Assembly: GCA_963969495.1 (NCBI GenBank)
Contig: OZ018319.1
Location: 206,588,733-206,652,732 of the forward strand
Source: Ceratothoa steindachneri
Taxonomy: Eukaryota > Arthropoda > Malacostraca > Isopoda > Cymothoidae
Reading direction: 5' to 3'
DNA: 64,000 nt
The position numbers and the translations under genes were made by a program. Below the pieces are notes generated by a model. It did not search any database and had not been told where the DNA came from. It was given only the letters and a program-made list of their open reading frames with translations. Of the stretch, positions 20,641-31,900 are shown one piece after another (within the stretch, counting starts at the first letter, position 1; the number at the start of each line of letters is the position of its first letter).

Positions 20641-22356
20641 CCCAATTATGTCTATCACAGAGAACGAGATAGTTGGAACGAGGCTAGGTGATAGGCAGTG
20701 GGTGGGGGTGGGAGATTTAGGCCGACATAAAGTTTCCTATATGCAACTTGTACTTATCTTTCCTTATTAAAAATTCCCCGTAGGAAAAGTGAAGAAAATT
20801 ACGTTTTTCGACTGGCTTGTCCTTGCGAATACCACCTTTACCGGGTAGCAAGTTTCTTCCGAGTTAGCTTAATTTTCACATTTCTGAATGAGCAGTCTAA
20901 TGGACAATTACTATTTGATGTAAGAGTGTAGGTGTGGGTAGGGGATAAAGAAAGGGTGTGGGGACAGATAGCGGAAAATAGACAAGTAGAAAAAAGAGAA
21001 AGAAGTGTGGTAGGGCGCAAAGAGATACTAAGAGTCTGGTGATCAGGCCTATCGCTTTTAAATATTTTTTGTCTTGTGGTTCCTTTGTTATTTGTTTGAG
21101 CTAGTTTATATGATATGGCGTTCAAGCCATTTGTCTTCAAAAAACATTAATGTTCTTGGGTATGATATGCGCATTTCCTGTTGTGGTAATAAATGTTTTT
21201 AATCACATTGTGAGGTCTCATAATTGGGTAATCTTTTTCGTGGTCGCTTTCTTTAGTCTGAGTAAAAACATTCTTATTTTCATGTGTGGAACGGCACTCC
21301 TGCTCCGTCAACTAAAAGCACAACGGAGCTCGAAAATCTGGCGCGACTTATGCCTCTTCTGTTCTGGTTAATCATTTAGACAATATCAGCGTCCAATTGT
21401 CGATTAACCGTTTCCTGCATATTCCTTGAACGTTCTTCTATGACAACGTTAATGGGACTTATCCCCGCCTCCCAGTGCAGCTCTTCCTAGAGTCTTCTAT
21501 CTCGCCTGTATGTACCTGTAATTAGGTACAGACATTTATTCTGCACTACTTGTAGTTTCCTCTTTTGTGTTTTTGAGATACATGAGAGGGCGGAAGCAGG
21601 GTATAACAGCGTCGATCTTACAAGTGCATTGTAGATCTTTTTCTTATTGCTTTCACGAAGATCTTAACATGTATAGAGTTTTAACTGCAGGAGTGACCTT
21701 GGTGATTCTCTCTTGGACGTGCTTCCTGTACCCAGTTGAAGTAATCTTCATTCCGAGTAGATTGCACTCCGTGGTGTAGAGATAACGTCTATCCCCCCAC
21801 CCTGACGTCGTGAAGTAGTTAGTCTCCTGCTTATTTATGGGGACTACTTTTGAACTTTTCCTGGTTGGTGCGGATCTTCCACCAGGACTCGGTGTTTAGG
21901 TTTTCAATTCTGCTGCTGTCATGTGAGCTTGACAAGGCGCATTCCTCCATGGACAAGTGATTACTGGGTAAAATCATTGGCGAATTGAATGTTGAGGCAA
22001 GTGGGGCTTACGGGAGCTGGGACTTCAGCGGTGTATATCAAGTAGAGAGTGGGGGACATGCACCTTCCCCCCGTGCGGGAGGCCCGGAATGAGCGGATAC
22101 TTTAGTCCGTCCGTGCACCCTAAATATTGATGCACGCCTCTCTCTTCATGACATAGTCAAAGAGTTCTTTCTAAGTTTTCACTTAGGCACAGTCGTAAGA
22201 TCTTGTATTGCATTCTACATTGTCACACCTTATCAAACGTTTTTGATACATTCCGACAAACAATGTCCACGTAACTTCTTTCCCGTTTTGCTTGGGCTAG
22301 CATTTCTGTGATGACATTAATCGCCATCTCCGTTATTCGCTTCCTCCTAAAGCGAA

Positions 22357-22578
22357 TTAATGTGGGTTGAAGAGGGAGTTCTCGTCCAGGTGAGGCACCA
22401 GTCTTTGGTTGAGGATCATCTCGAAGAGCTTCCCGCCAAATTCTAGAAGTGAAATTGGCCGGTAGCTCTTCTTCAACGTTGGGTCCTTTTCGTGTTTAGG
22501 CAAGAAAATCATCTTAGCTGTTTTATGAGCATTTGGAAAGCATTCTGTGTTCAGACAGGCGTTATATATCATTTTCAT
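22357..22578 (-). pseudogene. LINE copy 2 reverse transcriptase fragment
   Basis: A 73-codon frame with 'IYNACLNTECFPNAHKTAKM', a 'FLPKHEKDPTLKKSYRPISL' block and 'LEFGGKLFEMILNQRL', the N-terminal RT motifs of jockey/I-type LINEs. It stops in the next motif. The rest of the domain is scattered over other frames. Confidence 0.7.
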
Positions 22579-23326
22579 ACCTTCAAAGACATTGTCTAGT
22601 GCCTTTTCAAAGTTTAACTTTGTAAGCCCGGATTGTCCTGGGGCTTTTTATCGGAATGAGCGGAGCGCGCCGAGTAGTTCTTCTTTGGTAATCTATGCGT
22701 CTCCATTGCGCTGTCTTTTAATCTGGTGGTGAGGGTACGTCTTGTGTATTTGTTCGTTAAGCTCGTTTATAATGTTAGTTTTAACTCTCTTATTGTCTTC
22801 GTTTTCCTCCTCAGTTATACTGAATATTTTTTCCCAATAACTTCGGAATATCTCTTCAATTCTTCCTTCTTCCGTTTCGATGTTCCCATCTTCCCTTTGT
22901 AACTCGATCTTCTTCTTCCCAGTCGATCCTTTGAGATCGCATTATCCCATCGTCTCTATTGTTGTTTGAGGATCAGCTGGTTGAGTTCTTCTTTTATTTC
23001 TTTACCTCGTTCCATTGAGTGAACTGATGCATTCCTAGTGTTGATTTCATACAATAATTTCAGCTCACGGTATAAATCCTTCATGTATTCGGTCCATCTC
23101 TAGGCAGAGATGGTCTTATACTCGAAATTTATGGATACAAACCCTATCTGGGTTGATGAGATGGTTATTGAGGTCATCAAGTGCCTCGTAAATCTCCTCG
23201 AGAAAGCACGTAGCGTCTCCAGTCTGCTCTTCTAGAGTTCTTTCTGACTACAGCTGGAACTTGTATAGGGTTTCTGTTGATGGTGTGTAGGATTCCTATA
23301 TGGTCACTACATGGTACCTTGACTGC

Positions 23327-23572
23327 TTACATGTAGTAATTGAACGGCAGCTGACGATTCACCAGACAGATGTCTGGTTTTGTGGCAATTCCTGCTCTGA
23401 CAAAGGTGGGGAAGTCGGGGCCTATTCGCTGAGCAATATTTCTGTCCAGATTTCTTCCTATACCGTTGTAGGTCCTGTAACCGGAGTCTCTGAATCTGGC
23501 GTTTAGATCCCCTATTAATATAGTGGGGGCTCTTCTTTCAAATAGGCCAGTGAGAGTGTGAATCGGTAACAC
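23327..23572 (-). pseudogene. LINE copy 2 endonuclease fragment
   Basis: An 81-codon frame with GDLNARF, the GDxN catalytic block of APE-type endonucleases, followed by 'GRNLDRNIAQRIGPDF' and 'TKPDICLVNRQL' (the PDI/L block). The N-terminal part of the domain lies on the other side of the mariner insertion, at about 25.0-25.15 kb. Confidence 0.68.
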
Positions 23573-23677
23573 GTCTCTCCTTGGCAGTTGATATCCGGTA
23601 GCAATTACTAACTTTCCTATGTCGAGTTTGTCCTCAATCGCGAGGTAGGATTTTTCTAGATTTCTTATTTGCTTATA

Positions 23678-23708
23678 CGTAGGTGAGTCAAAAAGTTCTC
23701 AGACAAAT
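23678..23708 (+). repeat. mariner left terminal inverted repeat
   Basis: Starts CGTAGGTGAGTCAAAAAG just after a TA at 23676-23677. It pairs with the right repeat, whose complement starts CGAGGGGGAGTCAAAAAG. Confidence 0.93.
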
Positions 23709-23865
23709 GCCAGATTATTGAAATGTTCGATTTTGTACAAGTAAATACAGGGTCAAACACGACTTTCATGTTTTCTGAACAATTCCTACAAAATTCGTCA
23801 TTCAATTTGTCGAGACTCTTTGTATTAGATGTGCTTCAAAAAGGTTACTTTTTTGAACCCATAAA

Positions 23866-24915
23866 ATGGCAAGTTTTGAGATAAGAGCGAACATTAAATT
23901 CCTGACTAAACTTGATTGGAAGCCTGTTAAGATTATTGACGCTCTACAACAGGTTTATGGTGACTCTTCGCCATGTAGAGCGGTAGTTTACGACTGGATT
24001 AAGCGCTTCAAGGGGGGCAGAGAAGAAGTTGAAGATGATCCACGTGAAGGGAGACCCTCCACCTCCATTAACCCAGAAAATGTCGAGCTTGTGAGGAATC
24101 TAGTGGATAAAGATCGCCGTATTACTATTGATGAAGTTGCCAATGCATGTGAAATCTCTCATGGCTCAGCATTTGGAATTCTAACTGAAAATCTTGGCCT
24201 GAGCAAGCTTTCAGCACGTTGGGTCCCAAAAGCGTTGCGAGAAGACCAGCTGAATCATAGGGCCAACCTTTCTTTGGCTATTTTGACCAAGATTGAAGCA
24301 AACGAGGATAGTTTTTTTGAGCGCCTCGTAACGGGAGATGAAACTTGGGTGTATCAGTTTGATCCTGAAAGTAAAAATCAATCAAAAGAGTGGCACCCAA
24401 GGGGGGCAGCAGGGCCTATCAAGTTCAAGACAGAGAGGTCCGTTAAGAAGATAATGGCTACAGTTTTTTGGGATTCGGAGGGAATTATTTTAATAGACTT
24501 CTTAGAAGGACAAAAAACTGTTACATCCAGCTATTACGAAGGAGTTTTAAGGAAGCTGAAAACTTCAATAGCCAAAAAACGACGAGGAAAGCTCCACAAG
24601 CAAATCTTGTTCCACCATGACAATGCCCCTGCACATTCGTCCAAAGCTGTGAGATCTCAGCTACGGGAATTTCGATGGGAAACTCTTGCTCATCCCCCTT
24701 ATAGCCCTGATTTAGCACCCTCTGACTTTTTTCTGTTTCCAAATTTAAAGGGACACCTAAAAGGAACCCGGTTTCAATCATTAGATGAAGCAAAAAAGCA
24801 GGTCATTACTTGGTGCCAGAGACAACCCCGTGAATTCTACAAAGATGGTCTTTACCGTTGGATTCATAGATTAAGAAAGTGTATAGATGTTAATGGAGCT
24901 TATGTAGAAAAATGA
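23866..24915 (+). CDS. mariner transposase
   Basis: 349 aa, the normal length for mariner transposases. The N-terminal half is the helix-turn-helix DNA-binding region that recognises the terminal repeats. It is followed by ARWVPKAL, matching the WVPHEL signature. The catalytic aspartates are in VTGDETW, HHDNAPAH and SPDLAPSDFF, with 34 residues between the last two (DD34D). The start ATG follows AAA and is 188 bp from the left repeat, with an AATAAA signal after the stop near 24932. No stop or frameshift is visible, so it may still be functional. It cuts and pastes the element at TA sites. Confidence 0.95.
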   Translation: MASFEIRANIKFLTKLDWKPVKIIDALQQVYGDSSPCRAVVYDWIKRFKGGREEVEDDPREGRPSTSINPENVELVRNLVDKDRRITIDEVANACEISHGSAFGILTENLGLSKLSARWVPKALREDQLNHRANLSLAILTKIEANEDSFFERLVTGDETWVYQFDPESKNQSKEWHPRGAAGPIKFKTERSVKKIMATVFWDSEGIILIDFLEGQKTVTSSYYEGVLRKLKTSIAKKRRGKLHKQILFHHDNAPAHSSKAVRSQLREFRWETLAHPPYSPDLAPSDFFLFPNLKGHLKGTRFQSLDEAKKQVITWCQRQPREFYKDGLYRWIHRLRKCIDVNGAYVEK

Positions 24916-24948
24916 TTACAGTATTATTACAAATAAAAATTTTATGCC

Positions 24949-24979
24949 ATTTATCTGAGAACTTTTTGACTCCCCCTCG
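24949..24979 (+). repeat. mariner right terminal inverted repeat
   Basis: Ends GACTCCCCCTCG, followed by TA at 24980-24981. Complementary to the left repeat with about four mismatches. Confidence 0.93.
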
Positions 24980-24981
24980 TA

Positions 24982-25435
24982 TTTAATCCCTTTCCTTATT
25001 GCAATAGCGGCACCGTCAAACCGCTCCTATGAATAGTTCGTTATCAACACATCGTAGTTCCAGATTTTCTTTTCTGAACTACGCCTGCCGATCCCGTGTT
25101 CCGAAATTAAGATGATGTCTGCATCAATCTCTCTGAATACATTTCCGTAAAGAGTTCTTTTCGTCGCTCAGCCGTTGGTATTAATTTTAAGTATCTTCAG
25201 TGCGTCCCGTAAACATGGTGACTTGTTTTTACCTATGCTCCTCCTTATTCTTCTTTTTCTTCTTGGTGGTTGGCTGGGCTTTTTACTGTGCTCAGTGTTT
25301 TCCTTCTTCGGAGGTGGACTTAGGGATTTGGACCTGCTCTTCGTAGCTCGTGTCCGGGGGCAGGGGCCCTCGTCGTTGTCAGAAGAGGAGGATCCATCCC
25401 CACTTTCAGACTGCTAATGGAACGATAATGTCTCT
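24982..25435 (-). pseudogene. LINE copy 2, endonuclease start and ORF2 leader
   Basis: The continuation of LINE copy 2 beyond the mariner. On the minus strand it gives 'DADIILISEHGIG' and 'ERFDGAAIAI', equivalent to 'APDIILITEHGI' and 'ERFDGALITT' of copy 1. These are preceded by a Lys/Pro-rich leader (25170-25420). ORF1 of this copy is missing, so it is 5'-truncated near 25.43 kb. Confidence 0.65.
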
Positions 25436-25439
25436 ACTT

Positions 25440-26460
25440 TTATATTGAAAATTAAGGGCAATGAAGCACAAGCGTTCGATTTTCTTGTTTTTATACTTGG
25501 GCACAATGCTTTCAGCATTTCAAGTCCCTCGAGACTAGAACCCCAAGATAGCGCTCCTCTGTCACGCTCTCTAATTCGTGACCGCCAAGACCATATTTAT
25601 ACTGACTATTGTTGGAGCTAATGTGTATTACCTTACACTTGGTCAATTTAAACGGAAGATACCATGTGTCCGAAAATTAAATATTGTATTCAAATCATGT
25701 TATCTGTCTTCCCTGTCTACTTTAGTGTTTGATTTATGCCTTTTCTTTGCTCAACAAATATATTTCAGATCATTTATGAAAAGTTATAAAGAGTAACAGG
25801 CACCCACTCGGACGATTCTCCATCAACAACTCTGTTTAGAATTTATATTCCCATTTCCAGTCAAATCTAAGAGTTTGCCTATATTTTCATGTACTTTAAC
25901 TTTTTTTCAGAAGTTGTGCTTGCGACACTGAGTCAAAAGCTCTTTTAAAGTTCGGAGAAATTACGTCGACATCTTTAAAATGATCATATTAGTGGTAACG
26001 TCTTGAGCAAAACTAGCAGATTTGTTAAACAAAAGCGACGGTTTTTAAAACCATGTGAATTGCTGCTTAATAAGCGCTAATTTTCTAGGTGTTCGACTAA
26101 TTTATCTGATATGATTAATTCTAAGAATTTAACAATAACTGATGTCAAATTAATAGGTCTATAGTTGGCGAGTCTGTTTTTTCTTCGCTTTTAAAGATCG
26201 GTGTGCCATTTGCAAGTTTGAAATATCTGAAACCACACCTCGATTGATGGATTTGTTCAAAATAACTCATAGTGAACAAGCAATTTCGTCCTTTAATTCC
26301 TTTAAATGTCGTGGGGGTATTTCATCAGGACCAGGAGACTTAAAGGTCTTCATTTTATTAATATATCTTAGAGCAGTACCTCGGCGCAGATTTTCGTAAT
26401 ATAGTCTAGCTTATTTAACTCATTAAACACTATAGCATCATGGGCAGCATAAATATTTGA
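25440..26460 (-). pseudogene. CR1-like LINE relic
   Basis: On the minus strand, in several frames: 'KSPGPDEIPPRHLKEL' (about 26340), scattered RT remains, then 'TKCKVIHISSNNSQYKYGLGG' in pieces and 'EERYLGVLVSRDLK' (about 25510-25640). These are the equivalents of the KSPGPD and KDLGV blocks in the better CR1 copy at 57.6-62.2 kb. Heavily mutated and internally deleted. Confidence 0.65.
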
Positions 26461-27285
26461 TAAGTTTTCAATAGCGAAAGTCTGATTTTATTTTTGTTGG
26501 GTATTTGCACGATATTTTTAGAACGAGAAATAAGAAAGAGGAGCAAGAAATATAGCGTAAGTGAAAAAGAAGAACTGGAATGTTGAGAGAGGGTTGTAAT
26601 GTAATGCATACGTGTGACAGCGATACATTTCAAAGGGGTTCGAAATATCAGAGCAAGTGTCTTAACCCAAATCTGTCCCTATATTAGCGCTAATAGAAAG
26701 AATGTCTAAGAATTTAGGGGTCAAAAGATTGCTGATGTATTTTAGCAATTAGCCGCAGAAATTATGTTTGTTGACTCTCTCTGACGTCAGCATGGTCATC
26801 ATAGCAATGGGTCATTTCGTTCCAGGCATTTATGGCTACACAACACTATTGATGCATTTTAGAGATTTAACGAAATATTACGTTTGTTGACTCACTCGCT
26901 TATCAAGGTAAACATCTTTATTCACCTTTGTTAGTAATAATCAAAGAGATGGCAATGTGGTCAATGAAAAAGATAAATTTTCATTAACCAACAATTCAAT
27001 ATTCCTTAATGGAGGGATAATTGGAGAGGGCAAGAGAGGATAAAAGATGAATATTACTCGATAAAAAGACGATAAGTGTGTTATAAAAAAGTATCAAAAG
27101 ATAAGTGAATAAATTGTTTATGAATAAATGCTAGAAAAATTATCACTACATGATATAAAATTATAATAAGATGATAACTAGGTAGTAATTAGAAGATAAA
27201 TAAATTATGAATGGATAAAGGAACATAAGAACCAGGCTTAGTGTTAAACAAGGATTTTATGACAATGGCCTCGGGTACCTGTATG
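26461..27285. other. Unassigned AT-rich sequence
   Basis: No protein signature or repeat boundary seen. It may be the 3' tail of the flanking L2-like LINE or unique sequence. Confidence 0.4.
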
Positions 27286-27289
27286 TAGA

Positions 27290-28760
27290 GTTACCATAAA
27301 GAGATCTGTGAGTGTGATAGGGGATAGACTATTGAATATCATGTGTAAAAGAGGTCACGTCTGAGAAGACATCCTTGCATTGAATGGAGGTTAAGTTGGT
27401 CTAGTTGTTCGCGGTATGGTCTGTCAACAAGACCAGTTATCTTTTTTGTCCTCCTCCTTTGTACAGATTCAAATAGTCTTGTGTCAATTCGGTAGCCAAG
27501 GTTTCAGAAAGGAGAGGTGAAGTCAAGGATTGGTCTAATATCAGTATATAGTTGAATAGTAACTAGGGGTTCTTTTGTCAGTTTTTAATTATTTGGTTTT
27601 CGTAGGAAGACTGCTGATAAAAGTGCTGTTTTTAGTAAATTGTTGATGGTGACAAAGTTGAATAATGATACTTGGGCTTGTGGCGAACTTCGCCTAAGTC
27701 TCGTTTTCGTATCATTGTGCCTCGTTGTCCAAAGAATAGTTCTTAGTTTGGCGACTGTTTTCAAAATTTTCTTCAACCATGTGGGTCTTGCGGGTTGACT
27801 TTTGTCAGAATTGAAGTGAGCTACAAGGTCAAAAAGTGTTGTATTGATGAATTAACAGAAGTCTGTGTCACAGCCAAGGAATTCAATAAACCAGTTGATA
27901 TCTTGCAGGTGGTTGTGTAATTCCCTCTGACCAAGTTTTTGCCGGGAATGTTGTTGATGCGAGGAGGGGCTGGGCTCCACTCTTGGCATAGATAGTCGAA
28001 TCTTATGATGGCATTATCACAATGTGGGAGAGAGGCGTGTGTACAAAGTTCAGGTATTCTGTCATTTTCGAGGGTGAGAATGAGTAAAGAATATTGTCCG
28101 ATCTAACATTGGTGCGTTCCTAACCCATTGTGCTAGGCTTAGAAAGTTTTTGTCATGTCTAGATACTCGGATAGTTAGGTCAGACTCAGTCCATTTTATA
28201 GTTGAGAGATTGAAGTCCCCTAGTAATAACAGTTCTTTACCTAGTCTGAAGGCTGCTAAAAAAAATGTGGGTCGTAATCTTCAATTTGGGTGTATGATGG
28301 GGGTGATAGACTAAAAGTATATGAAGGTTATAGTTGGGTGAGTGTATTTTTAAATGTTGGGAGTGTCTAGTGGTGTTGCCTTGAAAGAGTCTTTAGTACA
28401 AATGCAGATACCATGTTCGGGGTCTCCTGAAGGTGAGTAATTTCTAAACAAGGTGGAACCAGGAATGTGTACTATATGGGTAGTGTTGAGTGGGGTCAGC
28501 CATGATTCTGTTATACAAAGTATTTCATGATCAGGACAGCTTAATTATTAGGGGAATTTTACCAGAGATACTATTTACATTGGCTAGGGCATATTTCATG
28601 GTAGTGAATAGAGAGGAAGTAGAACCTTTTAGTTTTATGGAGGCTGTTGGGCATCCCTTTCTGGAGGTAGGCCTCTAGCTGAACCATATTCTGGTGTATT
28701 TGATGGGACTGTAGTCATGGTAGTTAGAGGTTCGTCTCCAACAGTAGTTTCTCTTTATAT
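27290..28760 (-). pseudogene. L2/CR1-group LINE relic
   Basis: Minus-strand remains in order: endonuclease-like sequence (28.7-28.0 kb, with the segment before 28.2 kb reading close to GDLN), then at 27776-27585 a C-terminal RT region, and at about 27470-27370 'ESVQRRRTKKITGLVDRPY', equivalent to the SVQRR.TK..PGL..LPYEERL block of L2/CR1 elements. Most of the RT core is deleted. Class is supported by this block; the clade is an inference. Confidence 0.5.
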
Positions 28761-29960
28761 AGGTAAGGTCCTTTTTAATGTATACAGTAATGTAAAAACT
28801 TGATTCCTTAGGGTCTTAGCAGTATTTACTAATTCCCTACTTGTCCAGTCATTAGTGATATCCCCCCCCCCCATATTAGATTTTCATTAACTGGGACGGT
28901 ATTAATCAGATCTATCATTTTTTTCTGGGTCTAGTAAGGGTTCCCCAATTTCTTTAAACTTCATTTTGACCATTTAAGGATCTTCCCCTAAAAACCACGG
29001 ACCTGGCTCGTTTTCCCCTCTCCTTAATTTCTATGGCTCCCTCATAAATATATTGTTTAATCTCTGTGGGACGGAGGTGGAGTGTATTAGATGGTAGGGG
29101 ATTTGTTGTATGCTGGTTGTTTAGGATTGAATACCTTAGCGGCTAGTTTGGTAACAGTTTGGCTCAATGATTTTAGTTTCAAAGAGCTGGGAATGACCAA
29201 CCTTTTGTTCGCCTATGGTGTTGAGGTATTGTCTAGAATTATCACCAAGTCTACATGCTGTGCAAATGTAGATTATGCTGCATTGGAAACTTCTACAATT
29301 GTTTTGAAGACTCAAGGTGGTAGGCCACAGCACATGGTTGTACCATGTGTCCAAACATGGCGGTAATTTTTTACATTAATGACTCAGGCTTTGTGTTTCG
29401 TTCTAAGTTGAACGATATCGTGTTTCATTGGTAAAGTTGAAGATAAGTTACTCGGCTGCTAATTTATATTTACAGATTATTCGTATACGCGTTTGGTTAT
29501 TTGTATAAGTGTTTGGTTACTGGAAGCCTGTTTCGAGCTGGTCTATGAGTTACTATAGTTACTAATATGGACACAATCCTATGGATGCATTTTGTGGGTG
29601 GGTTTTGACAGATGCGAATGACAGTTCAAAGGCCCTTGTGGCTTTTGTCATACGTGAAATTATGTTATGTTATATTAATTGCGAAACTTGAATAAAAGTA
29701 ACCAAGGCAAAGGTACCGAATCAGTTCTATTTCATTCCTCGCCGTCTTCTCGTCCCTTGATGGAACTTTGCTTTGAATGAGTCAAACAATCATTCATTCA
29801 CTCAATTCATAAATTCATTCATTGCCAAACAAGTGAAACAGTGACTACTATTTACAATTTGTCTATTAATTTGCTTTTTTTAATTCAATCCGTCTCGTTT
29901 ATTGTCTAGATCACGTAAACTGCTTTTATTTGGCAGGGCTACTTTCTAGCTCAGTGTAAA
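28761..29960. other. Unassigned sequence
   Basis: No recognisable gene. Two short opposite-strand frames overlap at 29.1-29.37 kb and have no identifiable similarity. It may contain the 5' part of the neighbouring L2-like relic. Confidence 0.4.
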
Positions 29961-29971
29961 TAGCCCTTTCA

Positions 29972-30045
29972 GCTATAGCGAAGCTAAGCCACATCGGATG
30001 GGGTTGGTGGTCGGATGGGCTCCCAGTCCCTATTCTGGTCGATTC
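29972..30045 (+). repeat. 5S-rRNA-like segment (internal promoter part)
   Basis: Contains GAAGCTAAGC, TCGG, then GGTTGGT and CGGATGGG in the order and approximate spacing of the 5S rRNA internal control region (A box, intermediate element, C box). The rest of a 5S gene is not recognisable. It may be a 5S pseudogene or the head of a 5S-derived SINE. Confidence 0.4.
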
Positions 30046-30249
30046 TGCTTCGTTACCACGATTAAAGGGACCAGGGGGTCGGATTCCATGTTTGATGAGG
30101 ATTTACCTTGAGTAGGACCTCATAGTAGTAGAGCTATGTGGTAAAATCTCGAGATCGATACCGGTGGGTGGAGACAATTCATATTTCAATGGATAAAATA
30201 TATTGTGGGTCCCTGTCAAACTTCTCTTGTCCCAACCCTCCCACCGATT

Positions 30250-30251
<2 letters not shown>

Positions 30252-30295
<44 letters not shown>

Positions 30296-30301
30296 TATAT
30301 A
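30252..30301. repeat. (TA)n microsatellite
   Basis: About 50 bp of TA repeat with one ATACAT interruption. Confidence 0.97.
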
Positions 30302-30479
30302 CCCACAGGCAAAGAGCGACTTGTAAGGCTTTTCCGTTCTAATTTCCAAATCTCATCGTGAGATAGCCAAATGAGAAATTCCCTGATGTTTTCTCTTTTA
30401 CGTGCAGCTCGATTTTGGTTGAGCGCTTATTCTACTGTCAATCTCGCTAGACCTCTTTGAAGAATGATTGAGATTACTC

Positions 30480-30625
30480 TAAACTGTTTCGCCTTCCTTC
30501 ATTCTCAGATATTCATGAAAACATTTCTCATCAAGGCAGAGGAAAGTGTCGAGTTCCCTAAACTTAGGTAAAATAAAACTCACTGGCAAATGAGTCGCAC
30601 ACAGATAAGTTGCTAAAACTTCGAA
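30480..30625 (+). repeat. Dispersed repeat R1, copy 1
   Basis: Shares the block AGGAAAGTGTCGAGTTCCC, then AACTTAGGTAAAATAAAACTC, with copies at 33160-33520 and 40130-40400. Only the right part of the family is recognisable here. Confidence 0.6.
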
Positions 30626-31489
30626 TTAAAGTAACGCAAAATTACTGCGATGCCTTGTTAGACTTGTCTTTCCACGCAAGGTGAGACAGGCTTTGAGGCA
30701 ACAACTATCCCTCCTGTCGCAAAAACTTTAGAAGCTCATGGCATCAGCGTCCCACGCTGTCAACCGCCTTTGCTACCAACCGCCTTCGATCCTCATCCCT
30801 CCTATGAAAACTTAATTATCATTACTAATACGATCAAAGGTTTAAGGTGAACACTCGAAAGCGCCATATTCCTTTATTGTTTTCGTGGGAACTAGCCACC
30901 TTGCATCGCTTGATGGCAGCCTGATGAGAAAGGAAGATGATTGCTGACTATTATTGATTGACTCAGTCGCTGATGATAATTTCCTGGTAAATTCAGGGCT
31001 AGTCGTGAGTATTCTGCCTAAGAATTTGAATAAGAAGAATAGACCAACTCCATTTCTCCAATTCCAACACACAAATGGTTTTTCAATTGCAACTTTCGGT
31101 GAGAAACGGCTGACAGTCAGTCTACGGTTATGATGATCTTTGACGTGGAATTTTATGCTATCCTCGATCCCTTTTTAACCCATTTCTACCTAGTAGTTGA
31201 CATGAACTGGCATAGGCTAATAGACGTGCGAACGGGAATTTTCCTCAATCGTATAGCAGTTACAGGGTGCAAACTGATTTCTTCCCAATTTTCAACTGAT
31301 AAATTTCGCCTATTTTTTTACCTTCGTTGTCTGTTTTTCTTCTTAAAAAAATAACAGTTTTTCCCTTACTTTTTGCAGTATAATTGACTATGGAAAAATT
31401 TAGACCCCTCCAATTTGTAGAAGAGGCAAGAAACTCTCCTTAGGATTCGCGACGAAAGGACAAACAAGAAGCTTCAGACTTTCTCACCA

Positions 31490-31900
31490 CCAGTTAGAGA
31501 AGGGTGGAAAAGGTCGAAAAGGATCTAGAAGATACAGGATTCGACATCGAGGCAACATCAGACACGAAAACCTATGGTCGACGATCTGACGCCATCAGAA
31601 TGCTGGAATTCGTCATTGAAATGCAGGAGATAATCAACAATGGTCCCCAAAAGGGTCGACTAAGAACTCATCAGGCTGGTGGCGCATAAGAACATTCGCT
31701 ACTTTTCTTACAAGATGAGCATAGGGAAATTTCTGTCCAAGGCGATGCAAGAAAAATGACTCAGGCAAACCAAATATCTGATCAATAATTTGAAAGAACC
31801 GTTGGAGCCAAATCTGCTCTGATTATTCTTCGACGAGAAGAATTTCGGTCAATAGCAGAATTACTTCGACCACATAAAACTTGACATTTGACCTCACAAC
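31490..31900 (+). pseudogene. IS630/Tc1-mariner-type transposase relic
   Basis: Broken plus-strand frames give 'GRRSDAIRML', 'GKFLSKAMQEK', 'YLINNLKEPLEPNLL' and 'FFDEKNFGQ'. The last matches the first catalytic block (SDEKNF.Q) of a transposase family common in invertebrates. The catalytic core beyond this block is lost. No terminal repeats were identified. Confidence 0.5.

Larger units (their letters stand above)
20641..23677 (-). mobile_element. Jockey-type LINE copy 2, main part
   Basis: A second copy of the same LINE family, minus strand. From its 3' end it holds a 3' UTR with a GGCGTTCAAGCC block (about 21117) shared with copies 1 and 4, the ORF2 C-terminus (21.45-21.8 kb), an RT palm motif reading FANDF instead of FADDF (about 21.97 kb), RT fingers 'KKSYRPISLLEF' (22578-22357) and an endonuclease block 'TILIGDLNARF' (23572-23327). 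The mariner at 23678 interrupts the endonuclease, which resumes at 24982. Many stops; inactive. Confidence 0.78.
23678..24979 (+). mobile_element. mariner transposon, apparently intact
   Basis: 1302 bp with 31-bp terminal inverted repeats (23678-23708 and 24949-24979) that differ at about four positions, flanked by TA on each side. One uninterrupted transposase gene fills the middle. The size, TA target and repeats are those of mariner-family elements. It is inserted in the endonuclease region of LINE copy 2. Confidence 0.95.
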
